The position numbers and the translations under genes are program-made. From Arthrinium phaeospermum (Eukaryota > Ascomycota > Sordariomycetes > Amphisphaeriales > Apiosporaceae), in the NCBI GenBank assembly GCA_006503535.1, contig QYRS01000006.1:1860001-1924000 (forward strand): a stretch of 64,000 nucleotides of DNA, read 5' to 3'. The number at the start of each line of letters is the position of its first letter. The first letter of the stretch is position 1. Shown in pieces: positions 24,601 through 36,371 of this stretch. The notes beneath the pieces are model-generated. The model was not told the origin of the DNA, searched no databases, and saw only the letters and a program-made list of their open reading frames with translations.

Positions 24601-25718
24601 CAAACCAAACCAAAAACCCCTTGATCAACAAGCCCCGGGGACTTGGTAAGTCAATCTGCGACAACTTGGAGCACAGCTCCAGGGGGGAGGTGGAGTTGTT
24701 TGGCCGAAGATGGGTATCGTGTTACCGAGACATTTTCATATGACAATTTGACAGGTTTGTCTCTCTCTGTGTTCGTGTGTTGCCAGTCAACCACGCCCAA
24801 GTCTTGAACCCAAATAGAAAGAAGAAAATCGCGGTCGTGCTGCGTTCCGAAGCCTCACACGAGAGCACTGTATGACTGCCTTGTGCGTCGGTGGCAATTC
24901 CACCGCGCGTCTCGTCCTTCTTGAATTGTCGCTACGCCCAACAGTGGTTGGACGGCAGGTGATTGATTGTTGGGGAGAGTAGCCGGCTCCTCCGTCACAT
25001 CCATCCCACAATCCCCGCTCAGCCGATTCCGAAGCTGGACTTTCGGTTTATTCCGTTGACTCATGTTACCCGTTACTCAATTTCTTCAGGGGCCCTAATA
25101 TCACGTCACTGGTTCTCATTTACGCTAATTGTTTCGAGGCACTATACCGACAGTCCACATGGCGATAGTCTCGGTTTGAACATTCATAAAATGCAAAGGA
25201 AAAGAAGAGCCAAAACGAGAAAGCCAATAGTGCTTATAGGAATCAGTCTCCGTCTCGAGACACCTACAACTGAGGACTGCTAGGGTGCCGATTTTATGTT
25301 GCCCTTCCTGGTAGACCTGCTATACTGTCCAATGGTTGTCTGTTTATCCTCCGTTTACATGCCAGCCCGAAGATTGGTAACACAGCTCTGCCGGATATGC
25401 AAGAAAGCGATGCGACGTCTCAAAGTGGCCGACAAGGGCCACTCTCATTCAGCGGCTTCCGATAAACATGTAACAATTGATTCCTCGAAAATAAAGATAA
25501 AAATCGAATAACGATATGCTTCGTGTTTCACGACTCTTTAACGTGTCGTAGGAGCGGAAGTTAAGGTAGAAATCGGGTATCTCATCCTTAGGATGCTATC
25601 AGGGGCTCGTGGGCAAATTCAAATGGACTCGTGCTGCAGAGGGGTTGGGGTATCGCAAATAGAAAACTGCTATATATACACAAGAAGGGTGTCGGATGGG
25701 GGCTGCCCAGGTCTTGCA
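21687..25718. other. Long intergenic region, 4 kb
   Basis: Upstream of the large minus-strand gene and downstream of the IFRD gene. Holds simple repeats (a GT run at 21741-21752, AGTC units at 22501-22520, AAACC-like units near 24590-24615), G-rich patches around 22030-22070, and only random short open frames. A long leader or non-coding transcript is possible but not shown. Confidence 0.4.
22501..22520. repeat. AGTC tetranucleotide microsatellite
   Basis: Five tandem AGTC units, with a further partial unit on the left flank. Simple sequence repeat in non-coding DNA. Confidence 0.9.
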
Positions 25719-27089
25719 TCACGCACTATCAAACGTCTCCTCAATTACCGGATTCAGCCGCCAGTGCGTGTTGAAACCACCCCCGAGGACCTTCTTCAAG
25801 AACGCTACCCGTAACCCGAGTGACCATGACTCGATCGGGAGCACTCTGCCGTTCTCATCGCGAATCATATCGCGATAACCCACCTCTTGATAGACGTCCT
25901 TCTCGTTGCCAAACACTCTTTCGCCATCTCGGTCTGATTGCCTTGCCGCTCGCCCAGCTTTAGAATACTTCGGGCCCTTGCCGAGCTCTATCGACGTGAG
26001 AATGCTGGCGAACTGTTGGTGGAGTTTGCGGCGATCCTTCTTGGATACCGCTCGCGAGGATTCACCGGCTAATTCTGAGACCCGGTGTACAATCTTGTGT
26101 TGGTCGTATTGCAAGTCAAACGGATTGTACTCCTCGTATTTGAAGTCTAGCTTCAGACGCTTGGCCTCCAGCCTTGCTTCCTCTTGTCTCTGGTCATGCT
26201 CCTCCTCCATTCTTTCGTTGTATGCTCGCATTACCTCAAAGATAAGAGCAATGTTTGATCCGGCTGAGACCTGCACATCAGCATCGGAGCTATCGAGTTG
26301 CTCCGTAAAGGCCTCGAGGGCGGCCTCAGATTGCTGCATGAGATCTTCCTCATATGTGGCCAGAAGACCCCAGCAGATCAGAGCAGCAGTGACGACTGGG
26401 CCGTTGTCGGGAGCGTCAATGTTGTGCCCATCGCTTTCGACGATTTCCAGCAAGTAGTCCATGAGCTCCTGCATCGTAGCGTCCATGCCACCGCCAAACA
26501 CAGTAGCGACTGTCATAGCATTGATAGCCTCCACCTTTACGGCCTCTTCGTCCGAGTTCTCGCATACCTGTTTCAGGCTCGAATAGACGTCATCATAAAT
26601 GCTGTCTGACTCGGTTGACAGGACAGTCATGGTCAAAGCTTTCAGACCAGCCAAGACCTCTTCCGTATTGCGACCGCTTCGGATGCTCCTCAGTATGGCG
26701 GGGACAAGCTCGTGCAATTGCCCTTCAATGATGGTATCGGCGAAATGATGCCGGGTCAGGTGCACGTAGCCAGCCAAATACGCCTCACGGCCCTTGACGC
26801 TACTGCGCTTTCGGTCAAGGATCTCGTTGATACAGGCCTTCAGCTTGTCGGTCCAGTCGGAGATAGTATCTCCGTCCTCCGAGTCGACGACCGAGTTGGT
26901 CAGGCTTTCGTTGACATCGCTATCGTCGCTTTCGGCATCAGATGCGTAGCGACTCGGCGCGCGAGAAGCAGGCCGGGAGCTAGCGGGGGAGGTCGTAGTA
27001 GAGCCAAGGCTGGAGTCGGGCTTTGCGCGTGCCTTTCGGGACACAGTCTTGCCAGACTCGAGCAAAATCTTCTTTCTCAAGTCTCTCAT
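25719..27089 (-). CDS. Interferon-related developmental regulator (IFRD) family protein
   Basis: Single exon, 456 residues. The ATG at 27089 has an excellent context (gccaccATG) and begins MRDLRKKILLESGKTVSRKA, the usual fungal start; the frame upstream opens only with TTG. An acidic/serine-rich linker (about residues 25-75) is followed by an armadillo-like helical IFRD domain with KLKACINEILDRKRSSVKGRE and TMTVLSTESDSIYDDVY. The C-terminal IFRD part holds KLHQQFASILTSIELGKGP. Animal IFRD1 and IFRD2 are transcription co-regulators and ribosome-associated factors; the fungal member's role is not established. Confidence 0.9.
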   Translation of the reverse strand: MRDLRKKILLESGKTVSRKARAKPDSSLGSTTTSPASSRPASRAPSRYASDAESDDSDVNESLTNSVVDSEDGDTISDWTDKLKACINEILDRKRSSVKGREAYLAGYVHLTRHHFADTIIEGQLHELVPAILRSIRSGRNTEEVLAGLKALTMTVLSTESDSIYDDVYSSLKQVCENSDEEAVKVEAINAMTVATVFGGGMDATMQELMDYLLEIVESDGHNIDAPDNGPVVTAALICWGLLATYEEDLMQQSEAALEAFTEQLDSSDADVQVSAGSNIALIFEVMRAYNERMEEEHDQRQEEARLEAKRLKLDFKYEEYNPFDLQYDQHKIVHRVSELAGESSRAVSKKDRRKLHQQFASILTSIELGKGPKYSKAGRAARQSDRDGERVFGNEKDVYQEVGYRDMIRDENGRVLPIESWSLGLRVAFLKKVLGGGFNTHWRLNPVIEETFDSA

Positions 27090-30000
27090 GGTGGCTTGCG
27101 TCTGGTTGTTCGATGATGGTAGGTTGTGCAAAGTCCACGAGGTCTAGCGGACGTCGATTTATGTATAGCTCTGAAGTCTTCGCGAATGCTATAATAAGTG
27201 TCAAGTAACAAAGTAATGAGTGCAGTGTTGATGAGTAGCGTTGAATGTAGATTCCATGGAGAACAATAGGTTTGTGTATGATGAGCGTTCAGTTAATCAA
27301 AGGTTTCTCCGAATGACAAGTTCGTGGAAGGCGAAGAGGCAAAGGAATTTGCAATGCACACCAGATTTTTTTTCTCTGGCAAAACAGGACAATGGGAAAG
27401 TAATGGAAAAGTCGGGGACGGGGCAAATGGAATCTGCAAGGGATTTCCCCAAGTCAGATTCAGGTACTTCGGAAGCAAGACAAGCTCGGGTGTTGGCACA
27501 TGTCTCTCCAACTCCAATTGATTGATTCGTCTTCGGCTAGAGAAAAACAGCCTGAAGCCTCACTCTTCGACACAGTCTTATTCCATTCTGACTTTGGCCC
27601 GAATGACGCAACCACGTCATAGTGGTGGGCTCATCATTCGAGCTTATTGAAGCGACGCGACCTGTCCACTTTTGGCACTAACAACTGCCCATAAACTGGA
27701 GGGCCTTTGCAGCACTCCACGCAGCCACGATAAGCCCTACGAGCTATGTACAGGCCATCACGAGCAGCAAAGGCGGGGTATCCTGGCATTCAACCCGCTG
27801 CGCTACGATCCTCCACTTATGACTTCACAGAGTCTCCAGAGGCCCAACGCGGGAGCGCGGCCAGGCTGGATCTCTTCTACGGTTTTGATTTTACCATTAG
27901 GGACTCAACAACGGGAAACCCAAAGACACGGTTCTACCTATGGCTCTTATTGATTAATATCTCAGGTGGCAGTGGCAGGAAACCAGTAGATTTCCATGCC
28001 AAAAAGCCCACTTGTCCCCAGCAACCATGGAATTATCACCAGCAAATCTCCCGACCCATGACACGCCACTGGGATGGGATGAATGGCTTGCTGTTTGCAC
28101 ACGGGTCCATCACTTTGTCGTACCTACATGTGCATAACTAACTACTGCAGGTTGGACTTGCTCGTCGATGGCAGGAATAGTTGAAGCCAGGAAAGTGTAC
28201 ACTCAAATCCATGCCGGAACCAGATGGCAGGTGAGAATTGTGTCTATGCTCATGTATGCAACCACACCGCAAGGGAGTGATCCTGGCAGCGGTGCACGAG
28301 TTGCACGACTAACGCAAAGCTGCGTCTCCTGTCGAACTGTGCTACGAGATGTGCCAGCCAACATTGGGCGTACCTGAATCACGAACAACATTGACCAGCG
28401 CTGAGCCCAGGCCATCGCGGAACTCCGCAAATCTGACAATCCCTTCCTTTTCGTATTCCACATAGCCTGTAACCTATATGGCTTGGATATTGATGGACAG
28501 TACCGAGTAGAGCGGAGTAGGGTAGGCCTTGGTGAGGAGCTTGTTCAAACCGGGACTTGAGTTGATCTATTTCAGGGTGTCCGGTATTGCCAACGACCAA
28601 CGCACTGAGCAAAAAACCACCTGGCGTAATGCAGCTAGGCGATGACTTGCAACGCCCTAAGTGGAATGAATCATCGAAGCAGCCTTCTGCCTGTATTCGT
28701 TGAAAACTGTCGACTGAATATCTGGCAGATGCCTGAACGGTATAAGCAAATGTTCGCGTATTGGCTTTCCTCGCCTTTTTCTATTAATATAGGAGAGCAG
28801 CGCTTTCTCTATCAAGAGGATGCCTACGGAAATTGGTAGGCGGACCACTCGAAAATGACGATTAATTGCAGTTGTTTCCTTCGCGCGCTCGGGGCGAACT
28901 AACGAGGTTGCGAGGGCGGTTTCTGAGGCGGGTAGGCGGAGTATCCACTATTGTGCACATCGACGGTGGTCTCCATACACACAGGTCGAGCAGGGAACCA
29001 GATCGGGCTCGAAGATAATATGGACTGGTACTACGTTGAGTAGAAACAACTATGTGAACATAAACCAGAGCATCAGTGACTTGGATTGTATAGATGCCCT
29101 CTATGGCCTCTCACCCGGTCAAAGATATCCCGCTCAAATGTACTCGGGGGCTTCAAGGGTCGGTTTACTGCCATGCCATTACCACATGCACCACCACCCA
29201 TGATCGATGACCCCGCCATCGTACCCCTAGAGGGCAATCCACTCTCTTTCCCACTGCAAGACCCTTGCATCAGACAAGCGGGATCCAGGACCTTTATCGC
29301 ATGGTCGGCCTCGTAGATAAGAGCTACTGTATTAAGCTGAGCCCACTTGCCCATGTGAAGAGCCAGCTGACAACAGTGAAACAAGCCTGAAAGCCTCAGA
29401 TTATTCTTCTGGTACGGAGTAGCTGGCGATTCAATACGATATACATAGATGTACCTACCGGCACACATACAGTATGTGTTCCTTTGGAAAACCCATCGCC
29501 CATAGGTATCGGCCTACTTTTAGTCGAACTTGAGGCAGAATCTTGTCAAATGACCTGAGAGGGAGGTAGGTATTAGTTGTACAGACCGTTAAAGCCGCCC
29601 CTCTATTCATGTTGAATCAACTACCTGAGGTCAGCTGTAAATGCCTAAAAGTACCCATCAAGGTTAGGTAGGTGGGGTGAAGTGAGCGGGAGGTGATAAG
29701 GCACCTGCAGGCAGCTTTATCGGCGGCCAGTTCTGCCTGGACACACTGCCTAAGTACACTTCTGAGTCCTGACCATCCCAGTTCAGACCCCACTTCTACC
29801 CCAGATACAGGCGCTAATTGGTCCTAGTTCCATTGATTCGCTGTTGGAAAGGGCACCTGGGCGGATTGCGATTGCTGGGGCCTTCTCTTGATCAGTCAAC
29901 TTGAACCTCCAAAGTCGTGCCTTGGACCTCACAACTTCCCCTCCTCTCCCCTTTGCAAGGCAATACCCATTTGATTGATTGTCTGGCATGATCTTGTAAC

Positions 30001-30411
30001 TTCACCTCGACTGCTCTTATTACCTCTCGCCCCTTCCATTTCACGCCTGGTTTCTATTTCCTCCCAAGCTTCCTTCGTGCCCCCCTCTTCACGTTTCTGT
30101 AGGCAGTTATTAGCTGCTGCTGTTCCTTGGGCGGGCAGTCATCCTCTCCCGGCTCTGCCTGAGACGTCTTGGACCAGCACCCCACCTTTCACACTTCGAG
30201 CACTTTTACTTTCACTTCACTTCCGCCTTGGATGTGACAATTGTGCTTCGTACTTTTGTTCATAGCTGAAGGCTGACCACTTCCATTTGATGCCATCCAA
30301 CCCACAAGCCTAAGGCATCTTTCCTTCTTGGTCCCCGAGTCATCAGAGGACTCCTTTGACTGCTTGTCGTACCCATAAATCGAGCAGGATCCTCGATCTA
30401 CTTCGGCAAAA
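27090..30411. other. Divergent intergenic region, 3.3 kb
   Basis: Lies between the start of the IFRD gene (minus) and of the FHA gene (plus), so it contains both promoters. A strongly pyrimidine-rich stretch at about 29930-30210 is the probable core promoter and leader of the FHA gene. No coding sequence or RNA recognised in the middle. Confidence 0.4.
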
Positions 30412-33327
30412 ATGGCCTCTGATTCCGATCCTCAATCAGTGGCTGACGACGCCAAAGGTATGTCTGGAACCAGCTCGCTGGCTTCGTTCATTTATTCCAT
30501 CCTATCTGCTGAGCATGTATATCATCGCACGGTTCTAATATGCTTCTTTGCTAGTTGTCGTCACGTTTGCATCCTGCAACCAAGGTCCGCACGCAAGCAT
30601 CCCAGCACGACGTATCGCCCTACGGCACAATATACCAGAACGTGTTGGCAGAGCTTCCAAGGTAGCGACAAAAGGATTTGTTGCTACCGCAGATAATGCT
30701 TGGTTTGATTCTCCAGTGATGTCCAGAACACACGCCGAGCTTGTTGCCCACTTGGACACCAAGGCATGTTCCCCACCCCCAGGGCGCAAGAAAAATATAT
30801 ATTGACTCACAACGGTAGACGGTTTACATCAAGGATATCGGATCTCTACACGGCACATTCATTGCAAAGAAGGACACCCCTGACCCAGAGAAGCGATTGT
30901 ATGAAAACGAACCCACTGAGCTGGCCAGTGGTGACAAGATTCGTTTTGGCATCGAGATCCTGCGTGGACGTGATACTTTTCCTCCTTGCGAGGTTGACGT
31001 GACCATGGAGTGGCCTAATTCGTATGTTCTTTGCCCATCCTTCACTTGATCCACCATATCACTAACATGATTCAGTGCGACGTCGCTGCCCGAACGGTCA
31101 GCCTCTACCAACCACTTCACCGTCCCCGATGCCGAGGACGATGATATGTTGAGTGACGCGGGTTCAGTCATGATGATGGAGAAAGAGGACTTCACACTCC
31201 CTGTGCTCCCTGAAGTCAACCCCCCGGACGAGTCGATGGTCGTGGACCTGACCCAGGAGGCCGATCCAAATGCAACTGGTCGTGCCCGGCATGGCTTGAC
31301 ATCACAGGGACTGTTCACTACCGAATCGAGCTCAGATGTTATCGACTTGACCTCCGAAATCGATGAAGATGAACGATCGTCTATCCGGGGGTACTCTCCT
31401 GACCCTAGTCATTGGCCCAATCAGCCGGCTTCGCCAGCCATGTCGGTACACGATCTTGAGGATAAACAGGAGACATACGACCCACATCATTCCCAGGATT
31501 CGAACCCATCTGTTACCGCTTCGATTAACCAGTCTTCCGACGCATCTGGTGAGAGTATAGAGCTCCATCATCCCCCCGCAGTCATCTCGGATCTGGTGGC
31601 TCAACAAGCAGGTAGCATCGAAGGTTTCAATGGCCCCATGCCATTGCCGTCTTACATCGACACCGAAGACGAAGGTGAAGATGATGACTCCTTGATGTCA
31701 GATGAGCTCGATTGCCAAGGTGAAAGCGACAGTAGCGAGGACGAGGAAGAAATGGACTCGCATTGGAGTTCTGACGATGACGATGACGAGGCAGTGGACG
31801 AACATACCAACTCGGACGATTCTGAGGGCGAAGATGCCAGTAAGTTGTGCTCTGTGTAGACAGCCCTTTTCCACCATGTACATGCATACTGACTGTGGCC
31901 TCTTAGGTGATCTTGACGAGCCCTGCAGTGCAGACATTCTTTCATCGAGCGATTCTGAGTCTGATATTATCGAAACTAGCATTTTCGACAAAACCTCAAC
32001 ATCCACACAGTCGCCCAAGTCGTCACCGATGGCCATCAACACACATCCCATCCTCAAGCTGGAACCCGCATACCCTCATCTTCATCCTTGCAGGGCACTT
32101 TTCAGTTCCAGCTCCAATTTCGAGTCGTTGCCAACAACAGCCCCGCCCAATCTTGTCAATAGTCTGGCCAGCGATATTGCCCACAATTTGACTGCCCTCG
32201 CGAGGCAACCAAGTCCTTCGGATGCCGCAATGGTCAAGATGCCCGCCTCTGGATCCAATTCTGATGCCAAGACCACGGCACAAGTTCTTGGCGAGAAAAC
32301 AGGCAAAATGGAATACTTTAATGCCAGAGATGGGAACAAGGCGGCCATGCAAGCCGGTCCAGTCCAGCTTACGACATCTGACCAGTACACATTTGACCGG
32401 GTTATGCCAAAGACCAACCAGGAGGGCAATGCGCTACCATCGCCTTTCAAAGCCAACGATTTATCGTACAGCCTTCTCCCGAGTTCTCCTGCGCCCTCTC
32501 AGCAGACCAACAACAATCAGGGGAAACACGATGCGGACTCCAATGCTGTGTCCAAGGCACCTTGGCGTACCAATCTCTTCCAGCAGCACCCCGTTGCACC
32601 CCCCTGTCAAGCTTTCGCTCCTCGAGCTCACGTGGGTGGTGAGCCTCCTAAATCCCATGCCGTGCAGAGACGACGATCTTTGCCTCAGCAAGATCCGGAA
32701 TTTCCTTTTGGTGCTCCCATTTGGGCCACCTCGAGCATTGCCAGCTCATCTCATGGTCAAGGTTCTCCAGATCCCGAGAAGCGAACTCGGCTCCAGAGCC
32801 CAGAGCATGATATGACCAGTGCGTTTGCATACCAGAAAAGCAAACAGGCGGCTGTCGCGGATTCCAGCGAGATCAAAGTCATGCGTAATACCCGTCGTAT
32901 GACTATTCCGGATATGCTGGCACAGGACTCGGAGAAGGCATCGTCGCCTTTGTATTCTCCACCTAGCCCTAGCCCTCCTGTCATGTTGGCGGCATGCCGT
33001 CCTCCAAAGCGCCCGTTTGATGAGGTTAGCGAAGACGAGGACTATGATACTAACTCTATGGTCTCACAATCTGTCGAAGCGTCTTCTCCAGCTCGACCCA
33101 TCGTTGCCAAGGACACCGTCACCACTGTTGCTGTTGCGAAGCCTTCTGCTGCATCCGAGGAAACAGTCAGCACACAGGGCCAGGTTTCGACTGCATCTGC
33201 ACCGGCTCCACCAGCCAAGAGACGTCGTCTCGCTGACTTCGCCGCCTGTGCCCTTGGCGGCGCCATAGGCGGTGCCGCTGTTCTCGTTGGTTTGATTACG
33301 AGCGCGCCGAGTATCTCTCAGATGTGA
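30412..33327 (+). CDS. FHA-domain protein with C-terminal membrane anchor
   Basis: Five exons: 30412-30457, 30555-30763, 30819-31021, 31076-31839, 31907-33327; 880 residues. The third intron boundary set includes a GC-AG intron at 30764-30818. An FHA domain spans about residues 15-135: VSRTHAE-type motif MSRTHAELVAH, then DIGSLHGTFIAKK with the conserved Gly, His and Gly-Thr, and LASGDKIRFGIEI. Such domains bind phosphothreonine peptides. The long middle is acidic and disordered (many EDEE, DDDDDE stretches). The last 30 residues (ADFAACALGGAIGGAAVLVGLI) form one hydrophobic helix preceded by KRRR, a probable tail anchor to ER or nuclear envelope. Layout recalls SLMAP/PRO45-type STRIPAK subunits, but I see no clear coiled coil, so identity is open. 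Confidence 0.85.
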
Positions 33328-34281
33328 GGTGCTGGTACCCTTGCGAATCCGGAGTTTTGTTGCTTCTCGGCGGTATGGCGTTTGCAGGTTTGCAGGCATG
33401 GCCAGAAGAAGTGGTCCTCACGGCTACTTGGTCAGTTGTCTACTATGCCAATAAGGGTTTATTTGCTTGACGGTTCCATGGTTTCCTGTGATTACGAGTT
33501 TATGGCTTCATGAGTAGGGTTCACAATGGATTCATTGCAGGGGAGGGGGTGAAGCAGCACAATTCAGCATGTCAGAGCTCGCAGTAGCAATGGGCATTTC
33601 TTTTTTTCCCGTAGCCGAGGCCGAACGCAGCTGCTTCATAATTGATTGTATCCCACCAGAGTTGATTTGCCTCCGTACCTTCTCACATCGCCGCCTAGAG
33701 TTGACTGAAGAGACACCGGGCTTGCCAGAGTCGGTACCAAAAGCTAAATAGAGGTACTTACTGCTCGATACGTTGCCCACGCTCGCATAAAATTGTAAAA
33801 AGTATGTACATGATGGATACCTATGAAATCAATGAAAGCTACAGGAGTAGGTAATAATTCAGTGATCCCACCTATGAACACTATCTTGTTTTGTTATTGG
33901 GGGTATTGCCGCTTGACGGCGGTAGCGACTCTGCTGTTATTGCTATGCTTGATCCGCTCACAAGTTGCCAATCCTCCAAGGTGTCAGCCTTTCCTTGCTT
34001 CTGCTCCATTATGCAAATGACATACAACCACAACCGACTCCCTGGACACCCCCGTGGAACGTTATCCAATGATCTCGCATCTGCGAGGGAAGAGGACATG
34101 CATTAGCATACGAACCCGCCAAACCAGCAACGACGGGATACTGACCGAACCCTGTTTTGTTGGCGCTTATGGCGCATCCTCATCAGAAGATATCGAGCAC
34201 CTTTTTTGCTGGTAAGGTCCGTATATAGTATTATGTTTTCGAACTCCTGATATCCAATGGCCTTAACTACAGAGTGGAAGG
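33328..34281. other. Intergenic between convergent genes
   Basis: 3' flanks of the FHA gene and of the F-box/ankyrin gene. No gene recognised. Confidence 0.4.
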
Positions 34282-35813
34282 TCACAGGCTTCCTTGTACT
34301 CTATCCGCGGCGAAACCACCAACGTAGTCCAGAGTTGGCTTCTCAAAATGCCAAACCAACCACAGGTCTTTCGTCAGGGACTCCATCGTTATACCCTTCT
34401 GTCTAAGAAGGTCCACCATGGAGTCAAGCCCTAGATCGATCGCTCTCCGCAGAGGCTTCTTTCGGAGCAGCCTGTTACCCTGGCAGCGCCTGAACCAGGG
34501 CCAGAAGAGGTCTCCGGCGCCCTTCTCAAGAAGTAACTCTACCATCTCCGCATGCTCCATTTCCACGGCAGCAGTCAGAGCCAGGTGCCCCAGGAAGAAG
34601 CGTCTCCGCCGGTAGGGTTCATCCAATATGGCACCGAGGTCAAAGACGATCTTCATCATCTCCACGTTCCCACTTTGAGCGGCTGCCACAATCGTAGAGG
34701 AGCTGATGCTGCGAGGGCTTCTAGTATTTTGGATAGGGTCCCAAAATCTCATGCGAGCACCACGTCTTAGCAGCAGATCGATAACATCCCACTGGCAATG
34801 CCTAACAGCCTCTCGCAGGATATTACCCCCGGGTTTTCACATCCCCGCACGTCAGCGCCTTGGTCAAGAAAATGTCGGACCATGTCTGCGCGGCCCAAGG
34901 CAGCGTAGGTAGTAATCTGCCACTCGTAGTGAAATCCGCCGACATGTGTCCTGAGGTACTCTAACACCTCGATTGAGGGCGGCAAACACCTTGAAAGTGC
35001 ATAGTAAAGGGCAGAGCGTAGGTCTTCGTGGTCGCGAGCGCTGAGGACTGTGCTGGAAGGCGGATACAGGGCGAGTTCAAGTACGTCCATATCCCCCCGT
35101 TTGGCGGCCCCAAGCACGGCGCCTGAGCTTCTCTTGCCCCGCCAGTCCCGGCTCTCATCGAGGCCGAGTTTTACAAACTCTGGCATTCTTTCCTGGAATA
35201 TGAGAAGTAGCTCATTGTTTCCGGTATACGCAGCCATGTACATTGGTGATGGCAACACGTTACTGTTATCCAGAAACACAGGAACAGCATTCAGCAGTTC
35301 CAATGCAAGGGATAGGTCACCATAGTAGGACGCCACACTCAGAAGGTCACCCGCGGTTCGCGGCGCTTCCTCCGCTTCCCCTGTATGCTGGCATGTGGTT
35401 TCCTCAAACCAATCGCTCTTAGCAAACCAGCAAAGATCAGTTATCGTCTCACGTAAGTTACCACCGGTCCTTTCGCAGAACCGCGCTGCCACGCAGCGGA
35501 CTTGGGCAAATCGGCTAAAAGCCGGATCGGGATCAGTAGCTACCCTCACTACAGCATAATCGTGCCAAAGCCAGTAGGGTCTGTTGCTTCTGAAGTATGT
35601 CGCGTTGGTACTTCTCATAGCCTCGTCGACTCCATCATTGAGGTCCGAAGCTACGGTGTCTAGTAGCCTTGACTCGAATAGGACTGGCTGCAGGGCATCG
35701 CGGAAGAACTTGCAGACAAGCTTCAGCCGGAGGGCTCTTCTGATTCCACGTGATAGGACAGAAAAATAGAGGATCCTGTGAACAATCTCATTTGGGCAGA
35801 GCTGGAGCAGCAT
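34282..35813 (-). CDS. F-box-like/ankyrin protein with an apparent frameshift
   Basis: Reading starts at the ATG at 35813 with MLLQLCPNEIVHRILYFSV and RALRLKLVCKFFRDALQPVLFE, an F-box-like opening seen in a family of fungal ankyrin proteins. Ankyrin-like helices follow (DLLSVASYYGDLSLALELL, MYMAAYTGNNELLLIF, VLGAAKRGDMDVLELAL, FLDQGADV). At the C5 run 34826-34830 (G5 on the coding strand) the frame breaks. The next frame continues the same repeat (NILREAVRHCQWDVIDLLL) to a stop at 34282, with two more repeats. A one-base change in the run would unite them, about 510 residues. It could be a sequencing error, a recent pseudogene, or an unusual intron. F-box proteins recruit substrates to SCF ubiquitin ligases; targets unknown. 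The frame stays open upstream to 36269 but looks non-coding. Confidence 0.75.
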
Positions 35814-36371
35814 TGCTTGGACTGGACGGAGATACAGACCGGATTCTCCTCGCGAAGCTAGGTAAAGTAGGTGGGTACGGAATGAAGGGTTCAAGTCTGC
35901 CAAACCGGACGTCAGGCTCACTAGCGGCCCCTGCTTGCTGTACCTTACGAACCAACATCGCCTTCTGCGGGGTTTGGAATGGGTGATCGTTCCCGACACC
36001 TGGCCTTTTGATTGGTTGAAGACAGGGATGTTGAACCTGTTAGGCGCCAAAAAGCCCGATATCCTTCTGTAAGTCGGACGGGTACAGGGAGGGCATTGCC
36101 AAAATCTCAAAATGAGTGGTATTTCAACTAAGCTGTTGCTGTCATAATCCACAACTCGCATCCTGATGACTGGCATCCTTACAATTGAAGCCGAACGAGA
36201 ACCAATATGAAGTCCGGGCCTGCCACAAACTCGAAACGAAATAAAAAGAATAAGAAAAAAAAACATCAATCAAACGACCCAAGATTCCATAACCGATCGT
36301 CCGTTTTCCTGCTAACTTCTTACACTACCCACTCGCCATTCTTCAACGTGACAGTGTATTACATCAGATCA
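35814..36371. other. Intergenic between two minus-strand genes
   Basis: Promoter of the F-box/ankyrin gene and 3' flank of the next gene. The minus strand is open for 150 codons but without recognisable protein pattern. Confidence 0.35.

Noticed and set aside
24297..24743. 148-residue plus-strand open frame
   Set aside because: No domain, biased only by simple AAACC-like repeats near its end, poor codon pattern and no splice partner.
35814..36269. N-terminal extension of the F-box/ankyrin protein
   Set aside because: Open in frame but without protein-like sequence; the family start MLLQLCPNEIVHRIL lies at 35813.
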